Assembly (NCBI GenBank): GCA_963732375.1
Contig: CAVSZE010000008.1
Coordinates: 1 to 64,000 of the forward strand
Length of the DNA stretch: 64,000 nucleotides
Origin: RPQJ01 sp963732375
Lineage (GTDB): Bacteria; Pseudomonadota; Gammaproteobacteria; Steroidobacterales; Steroidobacteraceae
Direction of reading: 5' to 3'
Part shown: positions 50,174-58,276 of the stretch, in pieces
Layout: each line of letters starts with the position of its first letter
How positions within the stretch are numbered: position 1 is the first letter of the stretch
The notes under the pieces: generated by a model
Databases searched by the model: none
What the model was told of the DNA's origin: nothing
The model's input: the letters and a program-made list of their open reading frames with translations, nothing else
Position numbers and translations under genes: made by a program

Positions 50174-50870
50174 CCCTGTCGTAGGTATCGCAGTCCGCTT
50201 CGTAACACGAGCAGGCGGCGGCCTCGAGCCCTTTCGAGTCCACGATTGTCAGGTTGCCGCGCACGTAGCGGATCAGGCGACGCGCCTTCAGCAAGCCGGC
50301 GGCCTGCGTGACACTCGCGCGACGCACACCGAGCATGGTGGCGAGAAACTCGTGTGTGATGTGGAAGTTGCTGTCGTGCGCGCGGTCGCGTGTCATCAGC
50401 AGCCAGCGCGCAAGCCGCGCCTCGACCAGGTGGTAACGCGTGCACGCGGCGGTTCGCGCCAGCTGGCTAATCACCACGTACAGGTAGTGGTTCAGGACTT
50501 CCTGTAGCGCCGGGCTGTCGCGCAGCTCACGGCGGAAGAGCGCTGCATCCAAGCGCCACGCCGGGCCGGCTCCCTGGACCAGTGCGCGCAGCGGCGCCAC
50601 ACGGACGTCGAGCGCCAGCGAGGCTCCGAGCATGCCCTCGTCGCCGACGAGGCCGACCTCGAGGCAGGCGTGGTCGCCAATCGGCTCGATCAGTGAAATG
50701 AAACTTCCGGTCGGGAAGTAGACGTACCGGATGTTATCGCCTGGCGTGCAAAGCACTTCGTCCAGGACGAGATCGACCTGCTCGCAGCGCGCAAGAAGGC
50801 GCTTCCGGGCCCGGTCCGGAAATGAATCCAGCAGGCGACCCGTCCCGGGAGTGCGTGGCAGCAATGTCAA
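50163..50870 (-). CDS. Crp/Fnr-family transcriptional regulator, paralogue 3 (divergent)
   Basis: A 235-residue Crp-type regulator more distant from paralogues 1 and 2: V-Y-F-P-T-G-S-F-I-S-L-I, L-V-G-D-E-G-M-L-G-A-S, then L-A-T-M-L-G-V-R-R-A-S-V-T-Q-A-A-G-L-L-K. It keeps the R-R-x-S-V-T recognition segment and a Cys-containing tail (A-A-A-C-S-C-Y-E-A-D-C-D). A palindrome lies 70 bp upstream. Conserved effector-binding residues are not evident, so the signal is unknown. Confidence 0.85.
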   Translation of the reverse strand: MTLLPRTPGTGRLLDSFPDRARKRLLARCEQVDLVLDEVLCTPGDNIRYVYFPTGSFISLIEPIGDHACLEVGLVGDEGMLGASLALDVRVAPLRALVQGAGPAWRLDAALFRRELRDSPALQEVLNHYLYVVISQLARTAACTRYHLVEARLARWLLMTRDRAHDSNFHITHEFLATMLGVRRASVTQAAGLLKARRLIRYVRGNLTIVDSKGLEAAACSCYEADCDTYDRVMN

Positions 50871-50940
50871 ATGAAGCCTCCTGTCCCTGGCTGGACCATG
50901 GGGTCGTGCCCGAAGTGTGCAGGGTGTTTCTGGTTATCTC

Positions 50941-50956
50941 TGTACGCTCGCGCACG
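50941..50956. promoter_or_regulatory. Crp/Fnr-type palindrome, site 9
   Basis: TGTACGC-TC-GCGCACG, 70 bp upstream of crp paralogue 3. Confidence 0.5.
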
Positions 50957-51048
50957 TTCGCGGTGCGGATGCAGGCGGCCGCCGCGCCGGCTGGAATTCG
51001 TGGGTTGATTCAGCGGCCGGTCGGCGACTGATCCTCCAGGGCCCAGGC

Positions 51049-52881
51049 TCAGTCGACCAGCCTGATCGGCGGCAATCCAGTGATGTGCATTGTCCCGTCC
51101 TCGATGTGGACGTCACCCTCGCTCCGGACCTCGTAGTCGAACCGATAGACGATCTCGGCCGTGCCAGTGGTGAGCGCGTGATCCCATCGCGCGGCCTGCC
51201 GCAGCGTGGTTTCATTGTGGTCGCGCCACTTTGCGAGCGCGGCGCTGCCGTGCCGCTGCTCGATCCAGTCCAGCGCGACGCGCGGTGAGGCGATCGTGGC
51301 GGTCGCATTGTTGCCGCCGAAGCCCTTCGAATTCAGGAAGGACACGTCCCACTCCGCGACCTCGCGTTGCAGCGGGTCTCGCGAGATCCGCAGGTGATCG
51401 CGTTCGACGTCCGCCGCGACAGCGTCGATGGTCGCGATCCCCGGCAGCACGCCATCGGTGAACACGCCGAGCGACGAGGCAAGCTGGTCGCCGCCGGCCG
51501 CCGCCATCGTGTGGCCGACGAAGCACTTGATCGCCGCCACCGGCCAGTCCTCGATACCGAACGCACCGGCGACACCGTTCAGGATCTGCGACTCGGTGAC
51601 GCGGTTCTGCGGCGTGCCCGTGCCGTGCGCCTGCACGAAGCTGCGGCGGCGCACCGATTCGTCGCCGTAGTCCCTCATGGCCCGCGCGACGGCCTTGGCG
51701 CAGGTGATGTAGTTGCCGATGCCCGGCGACGAGATCGACTTCTTGTATCCGTCGGCGTGCACCAGCACGTCGGTGACCGCGCCATGGACTGTCGCGCCGA
51801 GTTCTACCGCCAGTGCATCGTCCATCAGCACCACGTACTGCGCGCCTTCGGCGATGGTGAATCCGCAGTTCTCCGCGAACGGGCGACACGCACGGCGCAG
51901 GTCCGGCTCGGTGCGCCCGAGGTGGCGGTCCAGTTCGAGCAGCGCCTGGTCCGTGCCCAGCGCGCCCATCGTCGAGAGGCCCTCGATGACGTCGGGACTG
52001 AGCGGGGCCTCGGCGCCGCCGACCAGCGCGACGCGGGAACGCCCGGACTGGATGTCGAACATCCCGTGCCGGAGGTTGTAGAGAAACGTCGCGCAGGCGC
52101 CCATGTTGTGGCCTGTCGTGCCGACGCTGCCCAGCAGGTAGGCGTTGATGAAGTCAGCCGGCATCTCGGCCAGGCCCATCGGCACCTGCTTCGAAGTGGG
52201 GCGCATTCCGCGGTAGCGCGAGCCGAGCAGTCCGCCAGAGCCCTCCTGGTCGAGCTGGCCCAGGGCACTTCCCGCGTATACGCTGACCTTGTCCGGCGCC
52301 ACGTGCCGCATCAGCGTGCTCCACGGGATGCCGAGCGATCCAAGCGCGTCATTGGCGGCGAACAGCGCGATCTGTACCGCTCGCGGATGGCCGCGAGCCG
52401 GGTAGAGGGATTTTGGGTCAAATCCGGTGGGCAACTGGCCGGCCGCGCTTACCTCGAGCGGCCGCGTGACCGGGAACAGCACTTCGGCTCCGTCGTCGAT
52501 GGTCACCTGTACACGACCGGCGGCGGCCGGGCCGGCTGACCAACCGTCCGGCAGCGGCTGCGGCAGGTCGCGTTGCGCGATGTCGAAGGTGATTGGTCCG
52601 CGTCCGTCGGCCAGTCGGGCCCTGCAATTCCAGGCTGCCTTGCCGGCGTCGAGAAAATCGGGATCAAGGCCGCGTATCAGCGTGTGCTCGAGGATATGAC
52701 GACGCTTTGCGTCGTCGAGCTCGCCCTCGATCCCCATCAGCCCTGCCAGTGCCCGGAACGTCTCATCCGCGGCGCCCGTTTCCAGCGCGTCGATGATGGT
52801 CCGGCGATAGCCGTGGTGTGCGGAACTCCGGCCCGCTGCGTTGATGCCGCCGAAGCCCGCGATGACTGCCAGGGGTTTCAT
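51049..52881 (-). CDS. stand-alone beta-ketoacyl synthase
   Basis: A 610-residue ketoacyl-ACP synthase-like enzyme. Active-site Cys lies in M-G-A-C-A-T-F-L-Y-N (about 260), the two His in A-H-G-T-G-T-P-Q-N (about 420) and K-C-F-V-G-H-T-M-A-A-A-G (about 457). The Cys-His-His triad is complete, so condensation is possible. It is longer than FabB/FabF (about 410 residues), with an N-terminal extension of about 150. No acyl carrier protein, ketoreductase or acyltransferase is adjacent. Similar long KS proteins occur singly in gammaproteobacteria; product unknown. Confidence 0.85.
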   Translation of the reverse strand: MKPLAVIAGFGGINAAGRSSAHHGYRRTIIDALETGAADETFRALAGLMGIEGELDDAKRRHILEHTLIRGLDPDFLDAGKAAWNCRARLADGRGPITFDIAQRDLPQPLPDGWSAGPAAAGRVQVTIDDGAEVLFPVTRPLEVSAAGQLPTGFDPKSLYPARGHPRAVQIALFAANDALGSLGIPWSTLMRHVAPDKVSVYAGSALGQLDQEGSGGLLGSRYRGMRPTSKQVPMGLAEMPADFINAYLLGSVGTTGHNMGACATFLYNLRHGMFDIQSGRSRVALVGGAEAPLSPDVIEGLSTMGALGTDQALLELDRHLGRTEPDLRRACRPFAENCGFTIAEGAQYVVLMDDALAVELGATVHGAVTDVLVHADGYKKSISSPGIGNYITCAKAVARAMRDYGDESVRRRSFVQAHGTGTPQNRVTESQILNGVAGAFGIEDWPVAAIKCFVGHTMAAAGGDQLASSLGVFTDGVLPGIATIDAVAADVERDHLRISRDPLQREVAEWDVSFLNSKGFGGNNATATIASPRVALDWIEQRHGSAALAKWRDHNETTLRQAARWDHALTTGTAEIVYRFDYEVRSEGDVHIEDGTMHITGLPPIRLVD

Positions 52882-52952
52882 CAGGAGGCCCTCGAGGCGC
52901 GCGGCCAGGATCGATTCAGAAAGAGTCCTAGATTCGGGAATCCTAACAGCGA

Positions 52953-52973
52953 AACGGCCCCATTGGGGCCGTT
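52953..52973. terminator. hairpin after RRM gene
   Basis: Perfect 9-bp arms AACGGCCCC / GGGGCCGTT with loop ATT, between the RRM gene (ends 53042, minus) and the ketoacyl synthase start. On the minus strand it is followed by TCGCTGTT. Confidence 0.65.
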
Positions 52974-53041
52974 CGCATCACGCCGGTCCGCCGCGGAAAC
53001 CCGCTGTGGACCGGCGATCCAGACCCGCTACTGCGGGACTG

Positions 53042-53308
53042 TTACCAGGCGCGGCGCGGACGGTCGGTCTTGGCCTGGGCCTCGTTGACCTTCAGCGCAC
53101 GTCCGTCCATCTGGTGACCATTGAGGTTCTGGATGGCGCGGGCGGCGTCGGCGTTCGGCATCTCCACGAAACCGAAGCCACGCGGCTGCCCGGTGTCACG
53201 GTCGGTGATGATGGCGACGGACTCGACAGTGCCATGCGTCGCAAACAGGGTGCGAACGGCGGCTTCGTCGGCCGAAAAAGGAAGGTTACCTACGTAGATC
53301 TTGCTCAT
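53042..53308 (-). CDS. RRM-domain RNA-binding protein
   Basis: An 88-residue protein with one RNA-recognition motif: RNP2 I-Y-V-G-N-L and RNP1 R-G-F-G-F-V-E-M, both with aromatic residues in the RNA-contact positions. Such small RRM proteins are glycine-poor relatives of the cyanobacterial Rbp family, cold-inducible in some bacteria. The ATG at 53306-53308 (M-S-K-I-Y-V-G-N) begins at the first strand. A long untranslated stretch upstream may carry regulation; a possible TATAGT -10 box lies near 53554 on the minus strand. Confidence 0.9.
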   Translation of the reverse strand: MSKIYVGNLPFSADEAAVRTLFATHGTVESVAIITDRDTGQPRGFGFVEMPNADAARAIQNLNGHQMDGRALKVNEAQAKTDRPRRAW

Positions 53309-53740
53309 TGAAATTACTCTCTGCAGAAGGCCCGTGAGACCGTGCCCAGATGGGCGGATCGGTTCCCGGGCGGGGAACAAGGCATTCGGGGCTGCGCGAC
53401 TGACATCCCCGGCCAAGGCTCAGGACGACCACAGACGCGTGGCAACGGTGCCACGTGGATCAGAAACTCTTCGGCCTGGTACTGGGGCTGGATGGCGCCG
53501 GGTTGGCGCTCTTGCCCGAAACATAGAAGGAGAAGGGTGACTACCCGGGCGCGACTATACACGCAACCGGAACGGCGCGTAGGCCTATTTCCTGTTATTG
53601 TGCGCGCGCCGCCTGACGTCGTCGTCAGCTGAAGCGCAACCAGGGCCCCCTCGAGCCCGCACGCCACTGGCGTCCCGAGCCCTGCGCTTCCGTTCATCTC
53701 ACAGTCAACGGCACCCCCGCTGGTTATCAAGGTGATGCGC
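53309..53740. other. long divergent intergenic region
   Basis: About 430 bp with no convincing gene between the RRM gene (minus) and infA-like gene (plus). It should contain both promoters. On the minus strand TGTATAGT (53554-53561) is a candidate -10. No riboswitch or RNA gene was recognisable. Confidence 0.5.
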
Positions 53741-54010
53741 TTGGCCAAGGAAGAACTGATCGACATGCAGGGCACCGTGAGCCAGGTGCTGCCGGATACT
53801 CGTTTCCTGGTCACGCTCGAGAACGGCGTCGAAGTTACCGCCTACCTGTCGGGGAAGATGCGCAAGCACCGTATCCGGATCCTTGCCGGCGACAAGGTGA
53901 CGCTCGAGATGTCGCCTTACGATCTCACCAAGGGCCGCATCAATTTCCGCCACAAGGACGAGCGCCCGCAGTCGGCTTCGTCGAGGCCGAACTTCTTCCG
54001 CAGGCGCTGA
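53741..54010 (+). CDS. infA: translation initiation factor IF-1 (TTG start)
   Basis: An 89-residue IF-1: A-K-E-E-L-I-D-M-Q-G-T-V-S-Q-V-L-P, F-L-V-T-L-E-N-G, M-R-K-H-R-I-R-I-L-A-G-D-K-V-T-L-E-M-S-P-Y-D-L-T-K-G-R-I. This is the OB-fold of IF-1, which assists fMet-tRNA placement in the ribosomal A site region. A basic tail (S-S-R-P-N-F-F-R-R-R) extends it beyond the usual 72 residues, as in the second IF-1 type of some proteobacteria. TTG at 53741 is preferred because A-A-G-G-T-G is spaced correctly for it and the protein then begins M-A-K-E-E; GTG and ATG just upstream are alternatives. Confidence 0.88.
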   Translation: MAKEELIDMQGTVSQVLPDTRFLVTLENGVEVTAYLSGKMRKHRIRILAGDKVTLEMSPYDLTKGRINFRHKDERPQSASSRPNFFRRR

Positions 54011-54077
54011 TCGGAGGAAATCCTGCCTTCGCCAGCGGCGCCCCTGTCGCCGATGTGCGCCTCGACGGTCGTGTACC

Positions 54078-54335
54078 TCAAGGCTTGGGCAAATTCGCCG
54101 CAGTTGCCGGCCCGCGACTGAGTCGCTCCGCCATTCGCGTCTGCCAGCCCGGACCCGTCGCCCGCCACCTTTCTATTACCCGCGCCGGCAAGCGAAGCGT
54201 TATCAGCTTTCGCGGACTGGGAGATTTTGGTCGGCCGCCCTTGTTTACCACTGCCCGAGCGAGCATCTCATCCGTGAGGGCCGGCAATTCTGCGTATTCG
54301 CCGCGTCGGATCTTATGGGTGTCAACTTTCGCCAT
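54078..54335 (-). CDS. brnA: BrnA-type antitoxin
   Basis: An 85-residue antitoxin: an acidic/polar N-terminus with L-P-A-L-T-D-E-M-L, then K-L-I-T-L-R-L-P-A-R-V-I-E-R-W-R-A-T-G-P-G-W-Q-T-R-M, the ribbon-helix-helix segment typical of BrnA. It neutralises BrnT and represses the operon. Its ATG (54333-54335) overlaps the end of brnT by 14 bases, in a different frame, so the pair is translationally coupled. An upstream in-frame ATG (54380) would give a longer N-terminus. Confidence 0.83.
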   Translation of the reverse strand: MAKVDTHKIRRGEYAELPALTDEMLARAVVNKGGRPKSPSPRKLITLRLPARVIERWRATGPGWQTRMAERLSRGPATAANLPKP

Positions 54336-54612
54336 GTCTGACTTCAAAGTACCGCGCGAGCCGTTCTTTCTCACGGTCATTGGCTTTCCTCATGCTGAAT
54401 ACGTGTCGAGCCCTTTCACGCGGAGTGTACCCAACGACCACCAAACGCCCGGACAAGAGCCCGTAGCAGATGATCCGGCGCTCTCCGTATTCCCTGCGCT
54501 TGTCTTCAACCTCCACGGTCGTGCCTGCAAACACGCTAGCGGCATCATTGAAGTCAAGGCCACGATCGGCCAAGGTGCGTGTCCGCTTCGTCGGATCGAA
54601 GGTTATGCGCAC
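54322..54612 (-). CDS. brnT: BrnT-type ribonuclease toxin
   Basis: A 96-residue toxin of the BrnT family, an RelE-fold mRNA-degrading RNase. Recognisable segments: I-T-F-D-P-T-K-R, L-D-F-N-D-A-A-S-V-F-A-G, E-Y-G-E-R-R-I-I-C-Y-G and V-G-Y-T-P-R-E-R-A-R-H-V-F-S-M-R-K-A, the last containing conserved basic and Ser residues. Order toxin-then-antitoxin is normal for brnTA. The start is GTG at 54610-54612 with no Shine-Dalgarno; a palindrome begins 2 bp before it, so translation may be leaderless or tightly coupled to repression. Confidence 0.85.
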   Translation of the reverse strand: MRITFDPTKRTRTLADRGLDFNDAASVFAGTTVEVEDKRREYGERRIICYGLLSGRLVVVGYTPRERARHVFSMRKANDREKERLARYFEVRHGES

Positions 54613-54927
54613 AGGTTACTGTAGTTACATTAACTGCTAGTGACAAGATCGAATTCAGCCCCAAGACTGATGTCCGTGGGCGTCGAAGTCGACGTGCGAA
54701 CCTGGCCGGATTGACGACTTTCACTACTGGAGGCGAGCGGGCGCGTCCTCGCCAACGACGAATGCCCCCCGTCGCTGGGGGGGGGGGCGAACAGGGGCGG
54801 CGCGCGCTACCGTCATCGTGGCCGGCGGCGAGTACTTTTCTTCTCGGCCGTCCGGTTCATTCACGTACCGAGGACCTCGGCAGAATGAGGCCCCGCACAC
54901 CGGCACATCTACATCAAAGGAAGTCCC
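54613..54927. other. intergenic region with brnTA operator and G-tract
   Basis: About 315 bp with no gene. It contains the brnTA palindrome (54615-54634) and a run of 11 G (54777-54787) of unknown meaning, perhaps a sequencing-prone tract. The NmrA gene ribosome site lies at its right end. Confidence 0.5.
54615..54634. promoter_or_regulatory. brnTA operator-like palindrome
   Basis: GTTACTGTAGTTACATTAAC: nearly perfect dyad (GTTANTGTA / TACANTAAC) 2 bp before the brnT GTG. BrnA autorepression at a palindrome is known for the family; here the site overlaps the start region. Confidence 0.6.
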
Positions 54928-55899
54928 GTGGCTAACAAGACAGTAACTGTTTTTGGCGCGACCGGCGTCGCCGGCATCGCCTGTGTCAATGAGTTCATCC
55001 GTCAGGGCACCTTCGACGTCCGCGTGCTCGCGCGGAAGCCCGGGCAGTCGGAGCGGTCGTCGTCGGGAATGACGAAAAGCGAGGCACAAAAGCAGTCCCA
55101 GTACGAGGAATGGACAGGCAAGGGCGTGACCGTCAGGCACGTCGACGTCACCATCGCCGAGGAACTGGTTCCGGCGCTGCAGGGGACGGACTACCTGGTC
55201 TCATGCGTCCCGCTCTACGCCACGGAGTCGCAGTATCCCTTGATCTTCGCTGCCAGGGAGGCAGGCGTCGAACGCTTCGTTCCATCGGAATTTGGTGCGA
55301 TCTACGAGTTCGAGCAGTTCTGGCAGACCAGCACGACGCATCGCCTGATGGCGCGCCAGAAAGCGTTCATCCGCCGGACCATCGAAATGGCCGGCATGGA
55401 TTTCACGATCATTCCCGCCGGCGCATGGATCGAGTACTACATGATGGAGCCGGTCCTCGTGATGGGCGATCCCGATACGAAGATAGCGTGGTCAACAGGT
55501 GCCGACGTTGGACGCATTATCCCGCACGTGCTGGCGCACCCTGCGTCCCGCAATGCGATTTGTCCGGTGGCGACAACCGCCTGGTACTCCTGGAACGAAC
55601 TGCTGGCGGCGCGGGAGCAGGCCCTGGGACGCAAGGTCGAGCGCGTTCATTGGACCCCCGAGCAATGGCGTGCGGCCTACGCCCAGCAGCCGCCCGGCGC
55701 CATCCAGACGCTGTTGGCTATCGGTGTCGCGGTCGTCGACACGCCGGCTGGCATGTCACTGTTCGGCAACTGGAACCAGACATTCATACCCGGGTTCAAG
55801 GGAACGCCGCTCGATGAATTGTTCCCGAAAACGATCGAACCGTTCGTCGCGGCCATGCGCGCCGGCCTGATCGCCTCGGGCGAACTGCCCGCAGGCTGA
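54928..55899 (+). CDS. NmrA-like NAD(P)-binding reductase (GTG start)
   Basis: A 323-residue protein with an atypical-SDR N-terminus: V-T-V-F-G-A-T-G-V-A-G (GxxGxxG). Central parts read Y-L-V-S-C-V-P-L-Y and R-F-V-P-S-E-F-G, as in NmrA/isoflavone-reductase-like proteins. These bind NADP(H) for reduction or for sensing. GTG at 54928 has A-A-G-G-A-A-G at good spacing. No pathway partner is evident; the downstream gene is convergent. Confidence 0.83.
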   Translation: MANKTVTVFGATGVAGIACVNEFIRQGTFDVRVLARKPGQSERSSSGMTKSEAQKQSQYEEWTGKGVTVRHVDVTIAEELVPALQGTDYLVSCVPLYATESQYPLIFAAREAGVERFVPSEFGAIYEFEQFWQTSTTHRLMARQKAFIRRTIEMAGMDFTIIPAGAWIEYYMMEPVLVMGDPDTKIAWSTGADVGRIIPHVLAHPASRNAICPVATTAWYSWNELLAAREQALGRKVERVHWTPEQWRAAYAQQPPGAIQTLLAIGVAVVDTPAGMSLFGNWNQTFIPGFKGTPLDELFPKTIEPFVAAMRAGLIASGELPAG

Positions 55900-55960
55900 A
55901 GCGGCTTGGCCATCATCCAGCACACCAGCGAGTCGACACGCCCCGGTTGTCCCGCGGTGC

Positions 55961-56791
55961 CTAGGCCATGTGGTCCTCGTGGCACATCAGGCATTCCATG
56001 TGCCCCTGCTGGTTCCACTTGCGCGCCTTCTGCAGCGTCAGGTCGGGCCCGTGGCAACGCACGCAGTGCTCGGTCTCCTCGGATGGTTTCCAGGCGGGCG
56101 GGGTCCAGTTCCCGGCAAAGAACTCGTTCATGGCCATCGTCACCGTGTAGGTGACTTCGCCCGCCACCTTCGCGCAGCGTTCTATCTTGTCCTCGGACTT
56201 GATCGTCGCGCCGGCGGCGACAACCCACTTCGAGACCGAGGTGTGGCACAGCGGTGACATGGCTTTCGCCTTGACCTGGTTCGGCTTCGGTGACATGTCA
56301 TCGAACCGGGTGGGCGGGAAGTCCTGCTCGGCGTACCACCAGAACAGCCGGTCGATGATCTGGTTGTTCTGCTGGTAAGGTTCGCGCTTCTCGCCGAACG
56401 TGACCATGTTGATGATGGTGGACGCGCCGGCGAGCGCCCCGCAGAGCGTGCCGTGACCGCCGAAACCCGCGGCCGCATGCGCCATCATCATGTCGGGCAT
56501 GGTCGTCCACGGATAGCCGACTTTCTCCTTCAGCAGGCTGAGCAGGCTCAGGTACGAGGCCGTACCGCAGCCGCCTTTCTCCTTGTAGTAGGTGTAGGCG
56601 CGCCGGCCGGCCTCGAGCGGATCGAGCTTGACCCATTTCCACGGCAGCGGCGGCGCGTCTGCCTGCGCGTTCGGCGCGGCTGCAAGCGCCGTCAGCCCGG
56701 CTCCAATACCGCCGCCCGCGAGCAGAGTCGCGGAGCCGGCGAGCACGTTGCGACGGGATACCAGGTGTTCGTTGGGGATCTGCGGGTTCAT
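55961..56791 (-). CDS. Tat-exported C_GCAxxG/cytochrome c protein
   Basis: A 276-residue protein with a Tat signal (S-R-R-N-V-L-A-G, hydrophobic core to about residue 45). The middle has Cys-Gly segments (G-G-C-G-T-A-S-Y, L-C-G-A-L-A-G-A) like the C_GCAxxG_C_C family. The C-terminus has two heme-c motifs: C-V-R-C-H (243-247) and C-L-M-C-H (267-271). This combination resembles split-Soret cytochromes. It may be a periplasmic electron-transfer protein folded with cofactor before export, although heme c would be attached after export; that mixture is unusual. Confidence 0.75.
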   Translation of the reverse strand: MNPQIPNEHLVSRRNVLAGSATLLAGGGIGAGLTALAAAPNAQADAPPLPWKWVKLDPLEAGRRAYTYYKEKGGCGTASYLSLLSLLKEKVGYPWTTMPDMMMAHAAAGFGGHGTLCGALAGASTIINMVTFGEKREPYQQNNQIIDRLFWWYAEQDFPPTRFDDMSPKPNQVKAKAMSPLCHTSVSKWVVAAGATIKSEDKIERCAKVAGEVTYTVTMAMNEFFAGNWTPPAWKPSEETEHCVRCHGPDLTLQKARKWNQQGHMECLMCHEDHMA

Positions 56792-57008
56792 GGCGGCCTC
56801 CTGCCGAAGCGGCGGGACGCGGTCGCAGAATCCGGCCGCGGTTTCCCTGCTGCGGCCCGCACATTCTGACCCGGCGACTGCCGCAGCCGGGCTGCGAGAT
56901 ATGCCTAGTCCGTCGCGGATTGCGCGGCGCGGTGCGGTTAAAGCTTCGAACCTGAGGGGATCAACATGCAGGTAACTGGCGCTCTTGAAGGCCGTTGAAT
57001 CCGTGGGC

Positions 57009-58082
57009 TTATCTCTGCCCGTCAGGTTCTTGCGCTAGCCGACGTGCTTCGTCATGTCTCCATCGGGCCGGCGTGGTTCCGCTCCAGCGCCGGAATGCGC
57101 GCGTGAAGGCACTCGCATCGGCGTAGTCGAGCGCCTCGGCGACCTGGCTCACGTGCATCGAGGTCATCTGCAGCAAGCGCTGGGCGATCTCGAAGCGACC
57201 TTCGTCGACCAGGGTCTTGAAGCTGGTGTCGAATGCATCGAGGTGACGGATCAGTGTGCGCCTGTGCATTGAGAAGAGCGCGGCAACCTGCTCCGCGCTG
57301 GCGTGACCGGTCAGCAGCCCGGTTCGCAGCACACGTTGCACCTGCTCGGGGAAAGTGTCGCCCTGCTGGGCCGCGAGCGCGTCGACCTGGCGCCGCAGCA
57401 GCTGGTCCAGCTCGGGGTCGACTTCGGGAAGGCGGTGCTTCAGCCACCTGGCGGGGAACACGATCGCGTTCTGCGGTGTGTCGAAGCGCAGCGGCGCCCG
57501 GAAGACCTGGCGGAACGGCCTGATTTCCGCCGGCCGGCTGTGGGCAAACTGAACCTCGGTGGGTCGCCAGCCGGGGCCGCAGAGCGCGAGCAGCATGTTG
57601 TTGAAGACAGCTAGAGCGCCATCGAAGATCTGTTCCTGGCCTTTGGCGCCCGGCCGCTGGATGTCGTGCTGGAAGCCGAAGGTGATCGCTGCCGAGCCGC
57701 CAACTGTCACGCAGGCCACGACGGCGCCGCTGTTGTGAAGGGGTATGTAAGCCGCGAGCTTGCGCAGCGCCGTTTCGACGTCGGGCGAGTATCTCGCCAC
57801 CAGGCCTACCAGGCCGAAGGAATGCAGGCCGCCCCGCTGGCCGACCATGAGCCCGAAGTGCTGGCAGCCTGTCATTTCAGCGCAGCGTTGCAGAAGACGC
57901 AGCAGCGACGAAAGCGGTATCAGGTTTTCAGGATCATCGAACAGGCCGGGAGCGAGTCGCAGGTCCGCAAGGACCCGGGGCGGATCCAGGCCGAAGCTCC
58001 GGAGGACCGTCGGAATAGCCGCTGAGCCGCCGACGCGGACGGTCGGGTTCCGGACCTGTCGGTTTGCCGTGTGTCGATACAT
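57009..58082 (-). CDS. AraC-family transcriptional regulator
   Basis: A 357-residue regulator with an N-terminal ligand-binding domain of the OruR/ArgR-like AraC type (L-I-P-L-S-S-L-L-R-L-L-Q-R-C-A-E-M-T-G) and a C-terminal double helix-turn-helix ending Y-A-D-A-S-A-F-T-R-A-F-R-R-W-S-G-T-T-P-A-R-W-R. It is divergent from the porin/glutaminase operon, with about 195 bp between starts, and is therefore the obvious candidate regulator for it. Effector unknown. Confidence 0.88.
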   Translation of the reverse strand: MYRHTANRQVRNPTVRVGGSAAIPTVLRSFGLDPPRVLADLRLAPGLFDDPENLIPLSSLLRLLQRCAEMTGCQHFGLMVGQRGGLHSFGLVGLVARYSPDVETALRKLAAYIPLHNSGAVVACVTVGGSAAITFGFQHDIQRPGAKGQEQIFDGALAVFNNMLLALCGPGWRPTEVQFAHSRPAEIRPFRQVFRAPLRFDTPQNAIVFPARWLKHRLPEVDPELDQLLRRQVDALAAQQGDTFPEQVQRVLRTGLLTGHASAEQVAALFSMHRRTLIRHLDAFDTSFKTLVDEGRFEIAQRLLQMTSMHVSQVAEALDYADASAFTRAFRRWSGTTPARWRHDEARRLAQEPDGQR

Positions 58083-58276
58083 GTCCCCGGTATACCTACT
58101 TAGCTGGCGCGAACAAGACGAAATGAACGTGTCTCAGAATATCCAATTAATGTCTCATATTGTCCAGCGCCGGGCCATCCTGCCTGTTTCAATAACACCC
58201 AAGTGTGTCGTTGCCATACGGCCCGCCGTCCGGCTGCTTTCGTATCAGCACGATCCAGATATCAAGGAGACTCAAA

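Noticed and set aside
54777..54787. G-tract of 11 as a promoter-spacing phase-variation switch
   Set aside because: It is over 130 bp from the NmrA start and no -35/-10 pair flanks it convincingly.
54724..55140. Minus-strand frame crossing the NmrA start
   Set aside because: Overlaps a supported gene start; translation is compositionally odd and spans the G-tract.
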